Source: Peribacillus frigoritolerans
GTDB lineage: Bacteria; Bacillota; Bacilli; Bacillales; DSM-1321
NCBI RefSeq assembly: GCF_040250305.1
Contig: NZ_CP158190.1
Coordinates: 2,140,001-2,204,000, forward strand
Length of the DNA: 64,000 bases
Reading direction: 5' to 3'
Both the position numbers and the translations under genes were made by a program. This document shows positions 16,652-25,569 of the stretch, in pieces. The number at the start of each line of letters is the position of its first letter. Positions within the stretch are counted from its first letter, which is position 1. The notes under the pieces were generated by a model. That model worked only from the letters and a program-made list of their open reading frames with translations, made no database searches and had not been told where the DNA came from.

Positions 16652-18019
16652 ATGCGTAGTGTAGTTGCTTCGGATATCATTGCTGTCAGTAAATTTAACC
16701 GCTTTCATTTACTTGTTTTTCTTTGGTGTTTTTATGCCATCGCTTTCGACGGGTATGAAATAGCGATGTATGGTGTGGGATTGCCTTGGATGATGGAAGA
16801 GTGGGATTTAACTTCCATTCAGGCAGGGGCAGTCGGCAGTTATTCCTTATTCGGCATGATGATTGGCGCCCTGATTTTAGCACCGATCGCAGATAAATAT
16901 GGCCGGAAGAATGTTCTCGTCATTTGTATGATTTTGTTCAGCGTATTTACCTTGGGGGCAGGGATTGCACCTAACCTCACATGGTTCACGGTCATGCGTT
17001 TCATTGCGGCAATTGGCATGGGAGCCTTGATGCCGAATGTTATATCGCTAATGACTGAATATTCCCCAAAACAAAATCGGGCCATCATTGTAGCTGCGAT
17101 GTATTGTGGCTATTCAATCGGTGGAATCATGGCATCATTAGTGGGAATGTATATCATTCCTTATACGGATTGGCGTGTATTATACTTTATTGGAATTCTG
17201 CCATTACTTACACTTCCAATATTCATGAAGCAGTTTCCTGAATCCCTTTCCTACTATTTAGCAAAGAAGGAAATTGGTAAGGTTATAGAAATCCTCAATA
17301 AAGTCAAACCAGAAGGGAATTTTAAAGAAACAGACGATTTCAGACTTAGTGAAGCTGAACAGAGGGGGAAAGGATCTCCAGTAAAAAAACTATTCACGAA
17401 CAAACGGGCATTCAGTACGGTTTCCATATGGGTTGCTGTGTTCTGTACATTGATGATGGCTTACGGATTAAATACATGGCTTCCAAAAATGATGCAGGAT
17501 TCCGGATTCAGTATCACCTCAAGCCTTTCATTTAACCTGGTTTTATGCCTTGGTCAAATTGGCGGTTCCTTAGTAGGTGGTTATTATGCTGGAAAAATGG
17601 GTCATCGTAAAATTCTTGTTACACTATTCTTATTAGGGGCCGTTACATTTGTCGCATTGAGCGCTACGACTAATACCATCGGAGTATATTTACTGATTTT
17701 TATGGGGGGTGCCTGTACTGTTGGTGCCATGAACTTAGCCAATCCGTATATCACAGAATATTACCCCCGTGAAATCCGTACGACGGGTATGGGCTATTCG
17801 CAAGCTATCGGCAGGATTGGCTCAATTCTCGCTCCTACTTTAATTGCCTTTCTTCTGTCAACAGGCATGGATCCGAAGGTGGCTTTTGCTACATTTGCCC
17901 TGCCAAGTATCATCGCAGCGGTCGGTTATATTCTGGTCCAAGAAAAACATGGATCTTTTGACAGGGTAGTCAAGGAGGACAATGAAGAGGTAGAATCAGA
18001 GAAGACTGTAACTATTTAA
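16652..18019 (+). CDS. MFS aromatic acid:H+ symporter (AAHS type)
   Basis: 455-residue major facilitator with twelve predicted membrane segments. FDGYEIAMYGVGLPWMM in the first segment is the AAHS-type D-G-x-[DE] motif of PcaK/BenK; DKYGRKNVL between segments 2 and 3 is the general MFS loop motif, and PESLSYYL follows segment 6. It probably imports the hydroxybenzoate that the UbiD operon decarboxylates. It follows the dioxygenase gene by 138 bases across a strong hairpin, so it may be transcribed separately. GGGAGGCGG precedes the ATG. Confidence 0.85.
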   Translation: MRSVVASDIIAVSKFNRFHLLVFLWCFYAIAFDGYEIAMYGVGLPWMMEEWDLTSIQAGAVGSYSLFGMMIGALILAPIADKYGRKNVLVICMILFSVFTLGAGIAPNLTWFTVMRFIAAIGMGALMPNVISLMTEYSPKQNRAIIVAAMYCGYSIGGIMASLVGMYIIPYTDWRVLYFIGILPLLTLPIFMKQFPESLSYYLAKKEIGKVIEILNKVKPEGNFKETDDFRLSEAEQRGKGSPVKKLFTNKRAFSTVSIWVAVFCTLMMAYGLNTWLPKMMQDSGFSITSSLSFNLVLCLGQIGGSLVGGYYAGKMGHRKILVTLFLLGAVTFVALSATTNTIGVYLLIFMGGACTVGAMNLANPYITEYYPREIRTTGMGYSQAIGRIGSILAPTLIAFLLSTGMDPKVAFATFALPSIIAAVGYILVQEKHGSFDRVVKEDNEEVESEKTVTI

Positions 18020-18045
18020 AGAAATGATTCACAATTCGGAATACA

Positions 18046-18080
18046 ATCCCCTTGGTTGTTTAATTTTGCAACAAGGGGAT
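18046..18080 (+). terminator. Hairpin after the AAHS transporter gene
   Basis: ATCCCCTT..GTTG / CAAC..AAGGGGAT around a T-rich loop, 27 bases after the stop; a short T-run is lacking, so termination is only likely. Confidence 0.5.
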
Positions 18081-18216
18081 CTGCAATTCAATGTTTCTAG
18101 GGGCTTTTGAAAATATTAAACTAAGGTTATAAGTAATGGAAGGAAACATAGTAGCATTCATGAAATTTAGTAGAACGATGTACTAATATTGGGCATTAGG
18201 TTAAGGGGGAAAAATA

Positions 18217-19563
18217 TTGAGCTCAGAATTAAAGGCAATAATAGAAGATCGCACATCGGAACCGGTAACTGACAGATCAAAAAAAAGAAAACAGAAAACT
18301 GTTCGATGGTTCATCTTATTTCTAATTGCTTTGGTCACGTGTATTAATTACATCGACCGTGCCATCATTTCGCTTGCGGCTCCGAATATTCAAGCCGATT
18401 TACAAATTGATCCGGCTATGATGGGAATCATATTTTCCGTATTTGGCTGGAGCTATACCTTCTCCATGCTATTCAGCGGCTACTTTCTTGATAGATTCGG
18501 TCCTAGAAAGGTATACACGGTTTCGCTCATTTTATGGTCTGTATTTACATTCATGGTAGGAACCGCGAAAAATATATCGTCACTTATTACATATCGCATA
18601 GGACTGGGTGCCTTTGAATCTCCCTCCATACCTACTAATGCCTGGTGTGTATCCGAGTGGTTTCCTAAAAAAGAACGTGCAACTGCTGTTGGGATTTATA
18701 CGGGTACCCAATATATTGGGTTAGCCTTCCTGACTCCAGTTTTTACATGGATCATCATAACCTTTGGATGGAATTACCTTTTTTATATCGCCGGAATTAT
18801 AGGGATTCTTATTGGATTTGTTTGGTATGGATTCTATCGGAACCCTAGGGAACATATGCGGATTTCTCAGGAAGAGCTAAATTATATCAAAGAAGGCGGA
18901 GGGATGATCGGAACTGAAGAGAAGCATCCTTTCTCCTGGAGCCGATTAGGCCAACTGCTTAAACACCGTCAAATTTGGGGAATGTTCATCGGGCAATTTT
19001 CCATTCAAACTACTTTGTTTTTCTTTATGACTTGGTTTCCATCCTATTTGATTGATGAAAAGGGAATGACGATGTTGAAAACCGGAATTTATGCGAGTAT
19101 TCCTTACATCGTAGCCATATTAGGAACTCTAATTGGCGGCCGATGTTCCGATTGGATGCTGACACGCGGGGTATCAACAGGATTGGCACGTAAACTTCCC
19201 ATCATTGTCGGATTGTTACTGTCTTGTTTGATTCTCGGGGGGAATTATACGGATTCACCAAACATAGTCATCACCTTTATGGCGATAGCGTTCTTTGGAC
19301 AGGGGATGGCATCAACAGTTACCGGAGCCCTTTTAGCTGATATTGCCCCGAAAGGAATGGTAGGCCTAACGGGTTCCTCACTATATTTTGTAGCAAACAT
19401 TGGCGGGGCATTATCTCCGTTAATCGTAGGTTTAATCATTAGTGCGACACATTCTTATGCAGCAGCGTTAACCTTTATATCCGTAGTGGCCCTAATTGGC
19501 GCTTTTGCTTATATCTTCCTTCTCGGAAAAGTACAGCGTATAGAAATCACAATGAAAAAATAA
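18217..19563 (+). CDS. MFS transporter, anion:cation symporter (ACS) type
   Basis: 448-residue major facilitator, twelve membrane segments after a 35-residue basic cytoplasmic tail. CINYIDRAIISLAAPNIQ in segment 1 and DRFGPRKVY in the loop are typical of ACS-family carriers (hexuronate, glucarate, phthalate, tartrate). TTG 18217 follows AAGGGGGA. The next gene, a TIM-barrel isomerase-like protein, begins 22 bases downstream, so the two are an operon. Substrate is probably an organic or aromatic acid; not determinable. Confidence 0.82.
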   Translation: MSSELKAIIEDRTSEPVTDRSKKRKQKTVRWFILFLIALVTCINYIDRAIISLAAPNIQADLQIDPAMMGIIFSVFGWSYTFSMLFSGYFLDRFGPRKVYTVSLILWSVFTFMVGTAKNISSLITYRIGLGAFESPSIPTNAWCVSEWFPKKERATAVGIYTGTQYIGLAFLTPVFTWIIITFGWNYLFYIAGIIGILIGFVWYGFYRNPREHMRISQEELNYIKEGGGMIGTEEKHPFSWSRLGQLLKHRQIWGMFIGQFSIQTTLFFFMTWFPSYLIDEKGMTMLKTGIYASIPYIVAILGTLIGGRCSDWMLTRGVSTGLARKLPIIVGLLLSCLILGGNYTDSPNIVITFMAIAFFGQGMASTVTGALLADIAPKGMVGLTGSSLYFVANIGGALSPLIVGLIISATHSYAAALTFISVVALIGAFAYIFLLGKVQRIEITMKK

Positions 19564-19584
19564 AAGGAGAAAGGCGGAATTACA

Positions 19585-20391
19585 TTGAAACTGAGTTTAT
19601 GCACTACAGGATTTAAAGAATGGGACATAGAGGAAATAATAAATTGGCTGCTACCGTTGCAAGCGGATGTTAAAGGACTTGAATTATGGAATAAACATAT
19701 AGAACGATTTCAGGAGAAGCATGGACCATTGGACAAGTTAGCCAAATTACTTGAAAACAATGATTTACAAATACCATCCATTAGTGGATATACGACTTTT
19801 TCAAAACTCTGGAACCAAAAAGAACATCAAAACGAAATCAATCAAGCAAGAAAATTGTTAGATATGGCTCATCAATTAAACTGCCCATTAATACGGACTT
19901 TCGCAGGACATATAGCATCAAGGAATGCCTCACCAGAGCAATGGTCGGAAACGGCAACCGAATTGAATAAATTAGGACAAATGGCCGATCTATATAGAGT
20001 GGATGTAGCAATAGAAATTCACTATGACTCTTTTGCTGATAACCTTGAAGCCATTCAAAAGCTTTTAGAAGATATTGACCATCCACGGATAAAACTGATT
20101 TTCGATGGTGCTAACTTATACGTTGATCAATTGAATCCGAAGGAGGTATTGGAATCCATCTTCCCCCATGTCAGCCATGTACATTTAAAAAATTATCACT
20201 ACAATCATAAAGAGCGATATAAAAACAAACCAGCACCCATTTTTAGTGGGGATGTTGACAATATTCGCTTACTCGAAGAATTGAGAAAGCGGAATTATAT
20301 AGGCTTTGTTTCTTTGGAATATTTCGGTCAGGAAGGAATGCCTAACTTGCTTGCCTCATTAGAACAATGGAAACAGCAACTGACATATTGA
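19585..20391 (+). CDS. Sugar phosphate isomerase/epimerase-like TIM-barrel protein
   Basis: 268-residue xylose isomerase-like TIM barrel (AP endonuclease 2 family). Putative metal ligands lie in AIEIHYDS, LIFDGANLY, HVHLKN and FVSLEYFG. Start is TTG 19585 with AAAGGCGG upstream. It is co-transcribed with the ACS transporter. Related proteins include hydroxypyruvate isomerases, IolE/IolI and 3-dehydroshikimate dehydratases. The last would feed protocatechuate into this locus, but HxHLK is more typical of isomerases, so the role stays open. Confidence 0.72.
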   Translation: MKLSLCTTGFKEWDIEEIINWLLPLQADVKGLELWNKHIERFQEKHGPLDKLAKLLENNDLQIPSISGYTTFSKLWNQKEHQNEINQARKLLDMAHQLNCPLIRTFAGHIASRNASPEQWSETATELNKLGQMADLYRVDVAIEIHYDSFADNLEAIQKLLEDIDHPRIKLIFDGANLYVDQLNPKEVLESIFPHVSHVHLKNYHYNHKERYKNKPAPIFSGDVDNIRLLEELRKRNYIGFVSLEYFGQEGMPNLLASLEQWKQQLTY

Positions 20392-20433
20392 TTTCTTTAC
20401 GGGTATTTTAGCTGAAGATTAAAAATGATTCTT

Positions 20434-20501
20434 TTCTCTTAATTAGCAGGATATCCCATCAGGGCAGTCGAACATCAATTGGAGCGGTCCAATTAAGAGA
20501 A
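20434..20501 (+). promoter_or_regulatory. Leader with mutually exclusive hairpins
   Basis: TTCTCTTAATT (20434-20444) can pair with AATTAAGAGAA (20491-20501). AATTGG (20477-20482) can instead pair with CCAATT (20489-20494), which overlaps the first 3' arm. The element ends 19 bases before the ATG at 20521. Confidence 0.4.
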
Positions 20502-20520
20502 GTTGAATAGGAAGGTGAAT

Positions 20521-20922
20521 ATGCAGAATCATGAACTGGAACAAATCATAAAAAATGCGGACAGGGCAATAAATAATGAGGATTTCGATCATTTAATGGA
20601 GTTCTATTCAGAGGATGCAACTTTAGTTGTCAAACCTGGAACTTTTGCAAAAGGGAAAGCGGAAATTCGTCGGGCATTCATTGCTATCGCTGAATACTTT
20701 AAACATAGTTTAATCGTCAATCAAGATAAGATGGCAATAATCGAAACGGGAGATACGGCATTGGTTGTGGCAAAAGCCCAGCTAAGTGCCAATCAAAAGG
20801 AAGATTCCGAATTCTCTATGGAAAGAACCGCGACATATGTATTTAAAAAGGATTCCACGGGTATATGGCGCTGCATAATCGACAACTCTTATGGTGCTGA
20901 AATAATCGAAGAATTGAAGTAA
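20521..20922 (+). CDS. SnoaL/NTF2-like (DUF4440-type) small protein
   Basis: 133-residue single-domain alpha+beta protein of the NTF2-like superfamily: N-terminal helix with NNEDFDHLMEFYSEDATLVV, KGKAEIRRAFIAI, then strands ending WRCIIDNSYG. Such proteins are isomerases, dehydratases or binding proteins; no catalytic residue can be assigned. ATG 20521 follows AGGAAGGTG; an upstream in-frame TTG at 20503 is less likely. The 3' 114 bases and the terminator are duplicated at 25096-25247. Placement at the end of the aromatic region suggests an accessory role only. Confidence 0.75.
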   Translation: MQNHELEQIIKNADRAINNEDFDHLMEFYSEDATLVVKPGTFAKGKAEIRRAFIAIAEYFKHSLIVNQDKMAIIETGDTALVVAKAQLSANQKEDSEFSMERTATYVFKKDSTGIWRCIIDNSYGAEIIEELK

Positions 20923-20960
20923 TAAGTGAAAGCTGCCGTATATGGTGGCTTTTTATTTTT
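20809..20960 (+). repeat. 152-bp duplicated segment, copy 1
   Basis: The end of the SnoaL-like gene plus its terminator; matches 25096-25247 with three substitutions and no gaps. Confidence 0.95.
20929..20960 (+). terminator. Terminator of the SnoaL-like gene
   Basis: AAGCTGCC / GGTGGCTT stem with loop GTATAT and TTTTTATTTTT tail. Confidence 0.8.
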
Positions 20961-21184
20961 CCAACTAGATTACATCTGTATGTAACTAAGAGGCATTTTG
21001 TAAGAGAAAACAAAAATAGCGTTTTTAGTTATTAAAAAATCGCCTATGTATATAAGTGATGATGAAATGATTGTGCCCATTAATAATAAGAACAAAGACT
21101 ACAATAAAAACATAAATTTACGACAAAACAAGAAGACGAAATCTTTAAGAAATCGCCGTCTCATTTACTAACCGTTAATATTCT

Positions 21185-22618
21185 TCAATTGTCGCTTATT
21201 TTAAAGCTGATAAACTTCTGCTCCATCATTTCATGCATCGCATATTTGACGCCTTCTCGGCCAACTCCGCTGTCCTTCCAGCCACCATAAGGCATATTAT
21301 CAATCCGGTAAGTTGGGATATCATTGATTACGACTCCACCTGTTTCCAAGCGTTCCGCCGCATAAAAAGCTCGTTCTATGCTCGGAGTCATCACTCCTGA
21401 GTTCAATCCGTAACGCGAATCATTTGCATCATTGATGGCATCATCCAGCGTATCGAATGGGAAAATGCAGACAATTGGACCAAATACTTCGAAACGAAAT
21501 ACCTTTGAGTCACGATTTACATTGGTTAAAACGGTAGGCAATAGTACATTGCCTTCCACTGTACCGCCACACTCAATTTTTGCTCCTTCCTGTACTGCCT
21601 CGTCAATCCAACTTTGTAGCCGCTCCAATGATTTTTTTGAAATCACCGCTGTAATATTTGTATTTTCCTCCAGAGGGGAACCGATGACAAGCTGCTTTGT
21701 CGTACTTACGAATCGATCTAAAAATTGTTGGTATAGTGATTTGTGGACATAAATTCGTTGAATCGAGATACACACCTGCCCATTATTCGTAAATGAACCC
21801 ATCACACTTCTTTGAATGATTTTATCGATGTCGACTCCTTCATCAATGATGAACGGCGAATTGGATCCGAGTTCAAGGGTAAGCTTACGGAAGCCTGCCT
21901 GCTGCTGGATAAGGTGTCCGACCTCTACACTGCCTGTAAAAGTCACTTTTTTTACGTGTGGATGGGTGGTCAATGCCTCACTCAAAACATCCCCTTTGCC
22001 CGGTATGATGTTCAATACTCCATCTGGCAACCCTGCTTCTTTAAAAATATCGGCAAGAACCAGTGAACTCAACGGGGTTTGTTCGGCAGGTTTTAACACA
22101 ATCGAATTTCCAGCCGCAATAGCTGGACCAACTTTATGTGCGACCAGATTAAAAGGAAAGTTAAATGGGGTAATCGCAGTAACGACACCAATCGGGGTGC
22201 GAACCGTGAAGCCAAAACGGTTTACCCCGCCCACTGCCGCATCCATCGGGATTTGTTCTCCATAATTGTTCTTGGACGCTTCTGCAGCAAAACGATAGGT
22301 CTGAACCGTACGATTCATTTCTTCACGAGCATTTCGAATCGTTTTCGCCGCCTCTAGAGAAATGATTTTCGCAAGTTCTTCACTGCGTTCTTCCATGATT
22401 GTTGCAGCTTTAAATAAAATTTCTGCCCGTGCATGAGCCGGGTAGGATCGGTACTTCTGAAAAGCGGCATTTGCCTCAACAATCGCTTCAATGGCATCCG
22501 CTGGTTCGGCCTGGCCGATTTGTGCAATTTCTTCATTTGAATGGGGATTAAATAAAGGCTCATACGATTTAGCCTCCCGCCATTTGCCACCGATCCACAA
22601 TTGCCACTTTTTCTTCAT
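21185..22618 (-). CDS. Aldehyde dehydrogenase family protein
   Basis: 477-residue NAD(P)-dependent aldehyde dehydrogenase. TPFNFPFNLVAHK and FTGSVEVG are cofactor-binding segments, LELGSNSP carries the catalytic glutamate and NNGQVCISIQR the catalytic cysteine. Subfamily resembles lactaldehyde/phosphonoacetaldehyde/glyceraldehyde-phosphate-type enzymes, so small polar aldehydes are plausible. Start at 22618 (not 22669) is set by GGAGGAATG. It is 28 bases downstream of an acetolactate-synthase-like gene, an operon with unknown substrate. Confidence 0.85.
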   Translation of the reverse strand: MKKKWQLWIGGKWREAKSYEPLFNPHSNEEIAQIGQAEPADAIEAIVEANAAFQKYRSYPAHARAEILFKAATIMEERSEELAKIISLEAAKTIRNAREEMNRTVQTYRFAAEASKNNYGEQIPMDAAVGGVNRFGFTVRTPIGVVTAITPFNFPFNLVAHKVGPAIAAGNSIVLKPAEQTPLSSLVLADIFKEAGLPDGVLNIIPGKGDVLSEALTTHPHVKKVTFTGSVEVGHLIQQQAGFRKLTLELGSNSPFIIDEGVDIDKIIQRSVMGSFTNNGQVCISIQRIYVHKSLYQQFLDRFVSTTKQLVIGSPLEENTNITAVISKKSLERLQSWIDEAVQEGAKIECGGTVEGNVLLPTVLTNVNRDSKVFRFEVFGPIVCIFPFDTLDDAINDANDSRYGLNSGVMTPSIERAFYAAERLETGGVVINDIPTYRIDNMPYGGWKDSGVGREGVKYAMHEMMEQKFISFKISDN

Positions 22619-22646
22619 TTGACATTCCTCCAATAATACATGCTCT

Positions 22647-24281
22647 TTATAATTTACAAATATAATCACCTAGTGTTTTCGATAGCTTGACATTTTCCGA
22701 ATAATCGACATCCACATCAATCAAGACAATTTCCTGACTCGAAATTGCTTCTTCTAATGCAGGAAGCAATTCATCGGAGTGGGTTACTTTCACTCCTTTA
22801 ACCCCAAAACTTTTTGCGAATCCTAAAAAGTCCGGGTCTGTAAATTCAATCGCATTCGTACGATCAAATTTATTCAATTGCTTCCACTCAATAAGGCCAA
22901 ATTTTGAATCATGGAAAATGACAATAACGAAGGCAAGACCCAGACGTTTGGCAGTTGCCAATTCAACCCCATTCATCAGAAATCCACCATCCCCTGTAAC
23001 CGCAATGACAGGTTTATCAGGTTTTGCCAATTTGGCCGCAATGGCACCGGGAACCGCGATACCCATTGATGCAAAGCCATTAGAAATGATAGTGTGATTA
23101 GGCTTTTCCGGCTGATACATCCTGGCAATCCATAATTTATGGGCGCCCACATCCGAAATGACAATGGAATTCCCTTTTTCCGCCTTTTTTATATCGGCAA
23201 TAATTCGCTGAGGTATGATAGGGCTTCCTGATACTTCATCCGAAGAATGAAGCTTTTCAACAATCTGAGACCTTAACCTTTTAACTTCTGGCCAAAGTTC
23301 TTTTTTTGCTACACCAGTAGTCAAGGCTTCTAGCGCCTCTGTGACGTTACCTACCAATTCGGCTTGAACCGGGTAATAAGCATCTATCTCAGCTGCTCTG
23401 GCATCAATATGGATAATCGGATTTCTCGCCTCATCGTTCCAATATTTGGGCAAGTACTCGACGAAATCATAGCCGACGGTGATAATGAGATCAGCCAAAT
23501 CAAACCCGCATAAAACATAATCCCTTGCTTGCATCCCTACTGTAAAAAGGGTCAATGGATGGTCAGAAGGTAAAACTCCTTTGGCCATGAACGAATTCAC
23601 AACGGGAATTTGCTTTTCTTCTGCAAATTTCCGTAAGGACTCAGCAGCTCCATCGCGAACTACGCCATTACCAGCTAGAATAATCGGCTTTTTAGCGCGA
23701 TTGATTAATTCGACGGCTTTTTTGATTTCTTCCTCGGCAGGGCGAGATCTTGGCATTGGTGTAACCCTTAGTGGTTCACCTTCTGTATCCATCATCGCCA
23801 CATCTTCCGGGAGTTCTATATGAACAGCTCCCGGCTTTTCTATGACTGCAGTCTTAAATGCTTTACGGATAATTTCCGGAATAGTATTTGGTACCTTAAT
23901 TTGTTGATTCCATTTCGTTACTTCCTCAAAAACGCCAATAATGTCCACATATTGATGCGACTCCTTATGAATGCGATCAAGGCCCGCCTGACCTGTAATC
24001 GCGACAACAGGTGAATAATCCAGATAAGCATTTCCTATTCCTGTCAATAAATTAGTTGCACCCGGTCCCAATGTGCCCAAGCAGACGCCAGGATTTCCAG
24101 TTAGCCGGCCATATATATCTGCCATAAAAGCTGCAGCTTGTTCATGATGAACCAAGATAAATTCAATATCAGAGTTTATTAGAGAATCAATAAGATCCGT
24201 ATTTTCTTCACCAGGTATCCCAAAAATATACTGAACCCCTTCATTTTCTAAACATCTTACAAACAAATCAGATGCTTTCAA
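22647..24281 (-). CDS. Thiamine-diphosphate enzyme, acetolactate synthase-like
   Basis: 544-residue ThDP-dependent enzyme of the acetohydroxyacid-synthase/benzoylformate-decarboxylase superfamily. HHEQAAAFMADIYGR carries the catalytic glutamate, TLGPGATNL follows, and the C-terminal GDGGFLMNGVEL.. region is the ThDP/Mg motif. No regulatory subunit gene is adjacent, and biosynthetic ilv genes are absent, so a catabolic (AlsS-like) or carboligase/decarboxylase role is more likely. Start is TTG 24281 with GAGGAGGGA upstream. A partner aldehyde dehydrogenase gene follows. Exact substrate unknown. Confidence 0.82.
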   Translation of the reverse strand: MKASDLFVRCLENEGVQYIFGIPGEENTDLIDSLINSDIEFILVHHEQAAAFMADIYGRLTGNPGVCLGTLGPGATNLLTGIGNAYLDYSPVVAITGQAGLDRIHKESHQYVDIIGVFEEVTKWNQQIKVPNTIPEIIRKAFKTAVIEKPGAVHIELPEDVAMMDTEGEPLRVTPMPRSRPAEEEIKKAVELINRAKKPIILAGNGVVRDGAAESLRKFAEEKQIPVVNSFMAKGVLPSDHPLTLFTVGMQARDYVLCGFDLADLIITVGYDFVEYLPKYWNDEARNPIIHIDARAAEIDAYYPVQAELVGNVTEALEALTTGVAKKELWPEVKRLRSQIVEKLHSSDEVSGSPIIPQRIIADIKKAEKGNSIVISDVGAHKLWIARMYQPEKPNHTIISNGFASMGIAVPGAIAAKLAKPDKPVIAVTGDGGFLMNGVELATAKRLGLAFVIVIFHDSKFGLIEWKQLNKFDRTNAIEFTDPDFLGFAKSFGVKGVKVTHSDELLPALEEAISSQEIVLIDVDVDYSENVKLSKTLGDYICKL

Positions 24282-24410
24282 ATTATTCCCTCCTCGACCA
24301 TTTCAATTTCTTTCCCTATATGTTGGCTTTGCCCACTAGAAATTATGTACTTGCGGATTATAAAGAAATTCAGGGTAATAACCTCAATAGTCATAACTAG
24401 GAGGGGGAAT

Positions 24411-24539
24411 ATGGAAATCGGTTCTAATCTATATAATAATATTGACCGAAATCAGAATCATCACGCCATACTACGGAATTATCCAGTACTAGGCAGGGTG
24501 CGATATTTTTTAGAAAAAGTCAGCCCGGAATTTTGGTGA
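24411..24539 (+). pseudogene. N-terminal remnant of an FMN-binding glutamate synthase-like gene
   Basis: 42-codon open frame with a perfect ribosome-binding site (GGAGGGGG) but only the first part of a protein. HHAILRNYPVLGRVRYFLE matches the N-terminal region of FMN-binding glutamate synthase family proteins (YerD type, >500 residues). The frame stops right after SPEFW. Nothing of the rest is recognisable downstream, so it is a truncated relic. Confidence 0.6.
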
Positions 24540-24674
24540 AGAAGGCCTGTTTGTTTGGAAGTTTCGGTTGTAATCAAAATAGAAAGGGGGAGAGCAAATG
24601 ATTAGCTTTGAGATTAATCATGAGCTGTTGAAGACGCTTTAAATTCAGAGGGTAGAAGAACACCTAAGGGAGAT

Positions 24675-25095
24675 ATGGATTCAAAACAATTGAAGCCATT
24701 AATATTAATTCTATTAGGATTATTTTTAATAGGGATTGTGGCAACATTCTATATGTATTTTACTCGGCCAAGTGGTGAGGAAATAGTAAATCAATTTGAA
24801 GTTGCGGTAAATCAAGGGGATATAGATACGCTTGAAAAACTAGTAAAAGTTAACAAGGAAATGAAACTTACTAAAAAAATCTAGAACAATTAATTACCTA
24901 TGACAAAGGAAGGAAATCTTAAAACAACGATACAAAGCTTGCCCCCAGGCATTTATACCGTGACAGGATCTGAAAAATATGAGTATGCTGAGATAAATGC
25001 TAAAGAGGAAATTAATCTCTTTGAAGATGATACGTTCAGTAAATCTGTTTCTCTTGAATTAACAGGGGAGCAATTAGCAATAGAATCTGATGTTG
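24675..25095 (+). pseudogene. Degraded TcaA-like membrane protein gene
   Basis: First frame (24675-24884) encodes a membrane anchor (LILILLGLFLIGIVATFY) followed by EEIVNQFEVAVNQGDIDTLEKLV. Homology then continues in other frames (LEQLITYD, then from 24900 GNLKTTIQSLPPGIYTVTG and later EINLFEDDTFSKSVSLEL). The pattern suits TcaA/YvbJ-type proteins interrupted by at least two frameshifts. The N-terminal zinc ribbon and the C-terminal part are missing; the sequence is cut at 25096 by the duplicated segment. Family assignment is moderate. Confidence 0.5.
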
Positions 25096-25247
25096 GAATT
25101 CTCTATGGAAAGAACCGCGACATATGTATTTAAAAAGGATTCCACGGGTATATGGCGCTGTATAATCGACAGCTCTTATGGTGCTGAAATAATCGAATAA
25201 TTGAAGTAATAAGTGAAAGCTGCCGTATATGGTGGCTTTTTATTTTT
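25096..25247 (+). repeat. 152-bp duplicated segment, copy 2 (SnoaL-like gene fragment)
   Basis: Copy of 20809-20960 with three substitutions. One (GAA to TAA at 25198-25200) shortens the reading frame. The frame from ATG 25105 encodes only 31 C-terminal residues and is not functional as an NTF2-like fold. The terminator is copied too. Confidence 0.9.
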
Positions 25248-25508
25248 AATTGTTATAACTTGCTTATAAATATGAAAAAACTAGGATGGTTGATGATGTT
25301 AAATTTAATAAGCAATTGAAGCTAATAAGAGTATTTGTATGCATGTTAGATTCAATAGACAGCTCATAACTCTATTTGTCATAAAAATAACTTTCCATGT
25401 AAAAAAAATTTAACACATTTTCTGTTTTAATAGATCCTTACTATAACAATTTTGAGAATTCCCTTTTATTTTCTCCATTTTTCTAATTCTAATGGTTAAA
25501 TATTAAAC
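25248..25508. other. Intergenic, upstream of sigma-54 promoter 1
   Basis: AT-rich, no gene seen. A weak dyad TGTAAAAA...TTTAACACA near 25396-25420 resembles half of the dyad upstream of the second sigma-54 promoter. Confidence 0.35.
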
Positions 25509-25524
25509 TGGCACGCTGCTTGCA
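25509..25524 (+). promoter_or_regulatory. Sigma-54 (-24/-12) promoter 1
   Basis: TGGCAC (25509-25514), five bases, TTGCA (25520-25524). The GG and GC doublets are 12 bases apart, as required. It lies 45 bases before the alpha/beta hydrolase gene. Confidence 0.85.
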
Positions 25525-25569
25525 ATAACTAATAATGAAAGCTATTAAAACATTATTGGAGGTAGGGAA

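Noticed and set aside
19585..20391. 3-dehydroshikimate dehydratase feeding protocatechuate
   Set aside because: Fold and context would allow it, but the HVHLK metal motif fits sugar isomerases better; kept only as an alternative.
21816..22265. 149-residue plus-strand open frame
   Set aside because: Shadow of the aldehyde dehydrogenase gene on the other strand.
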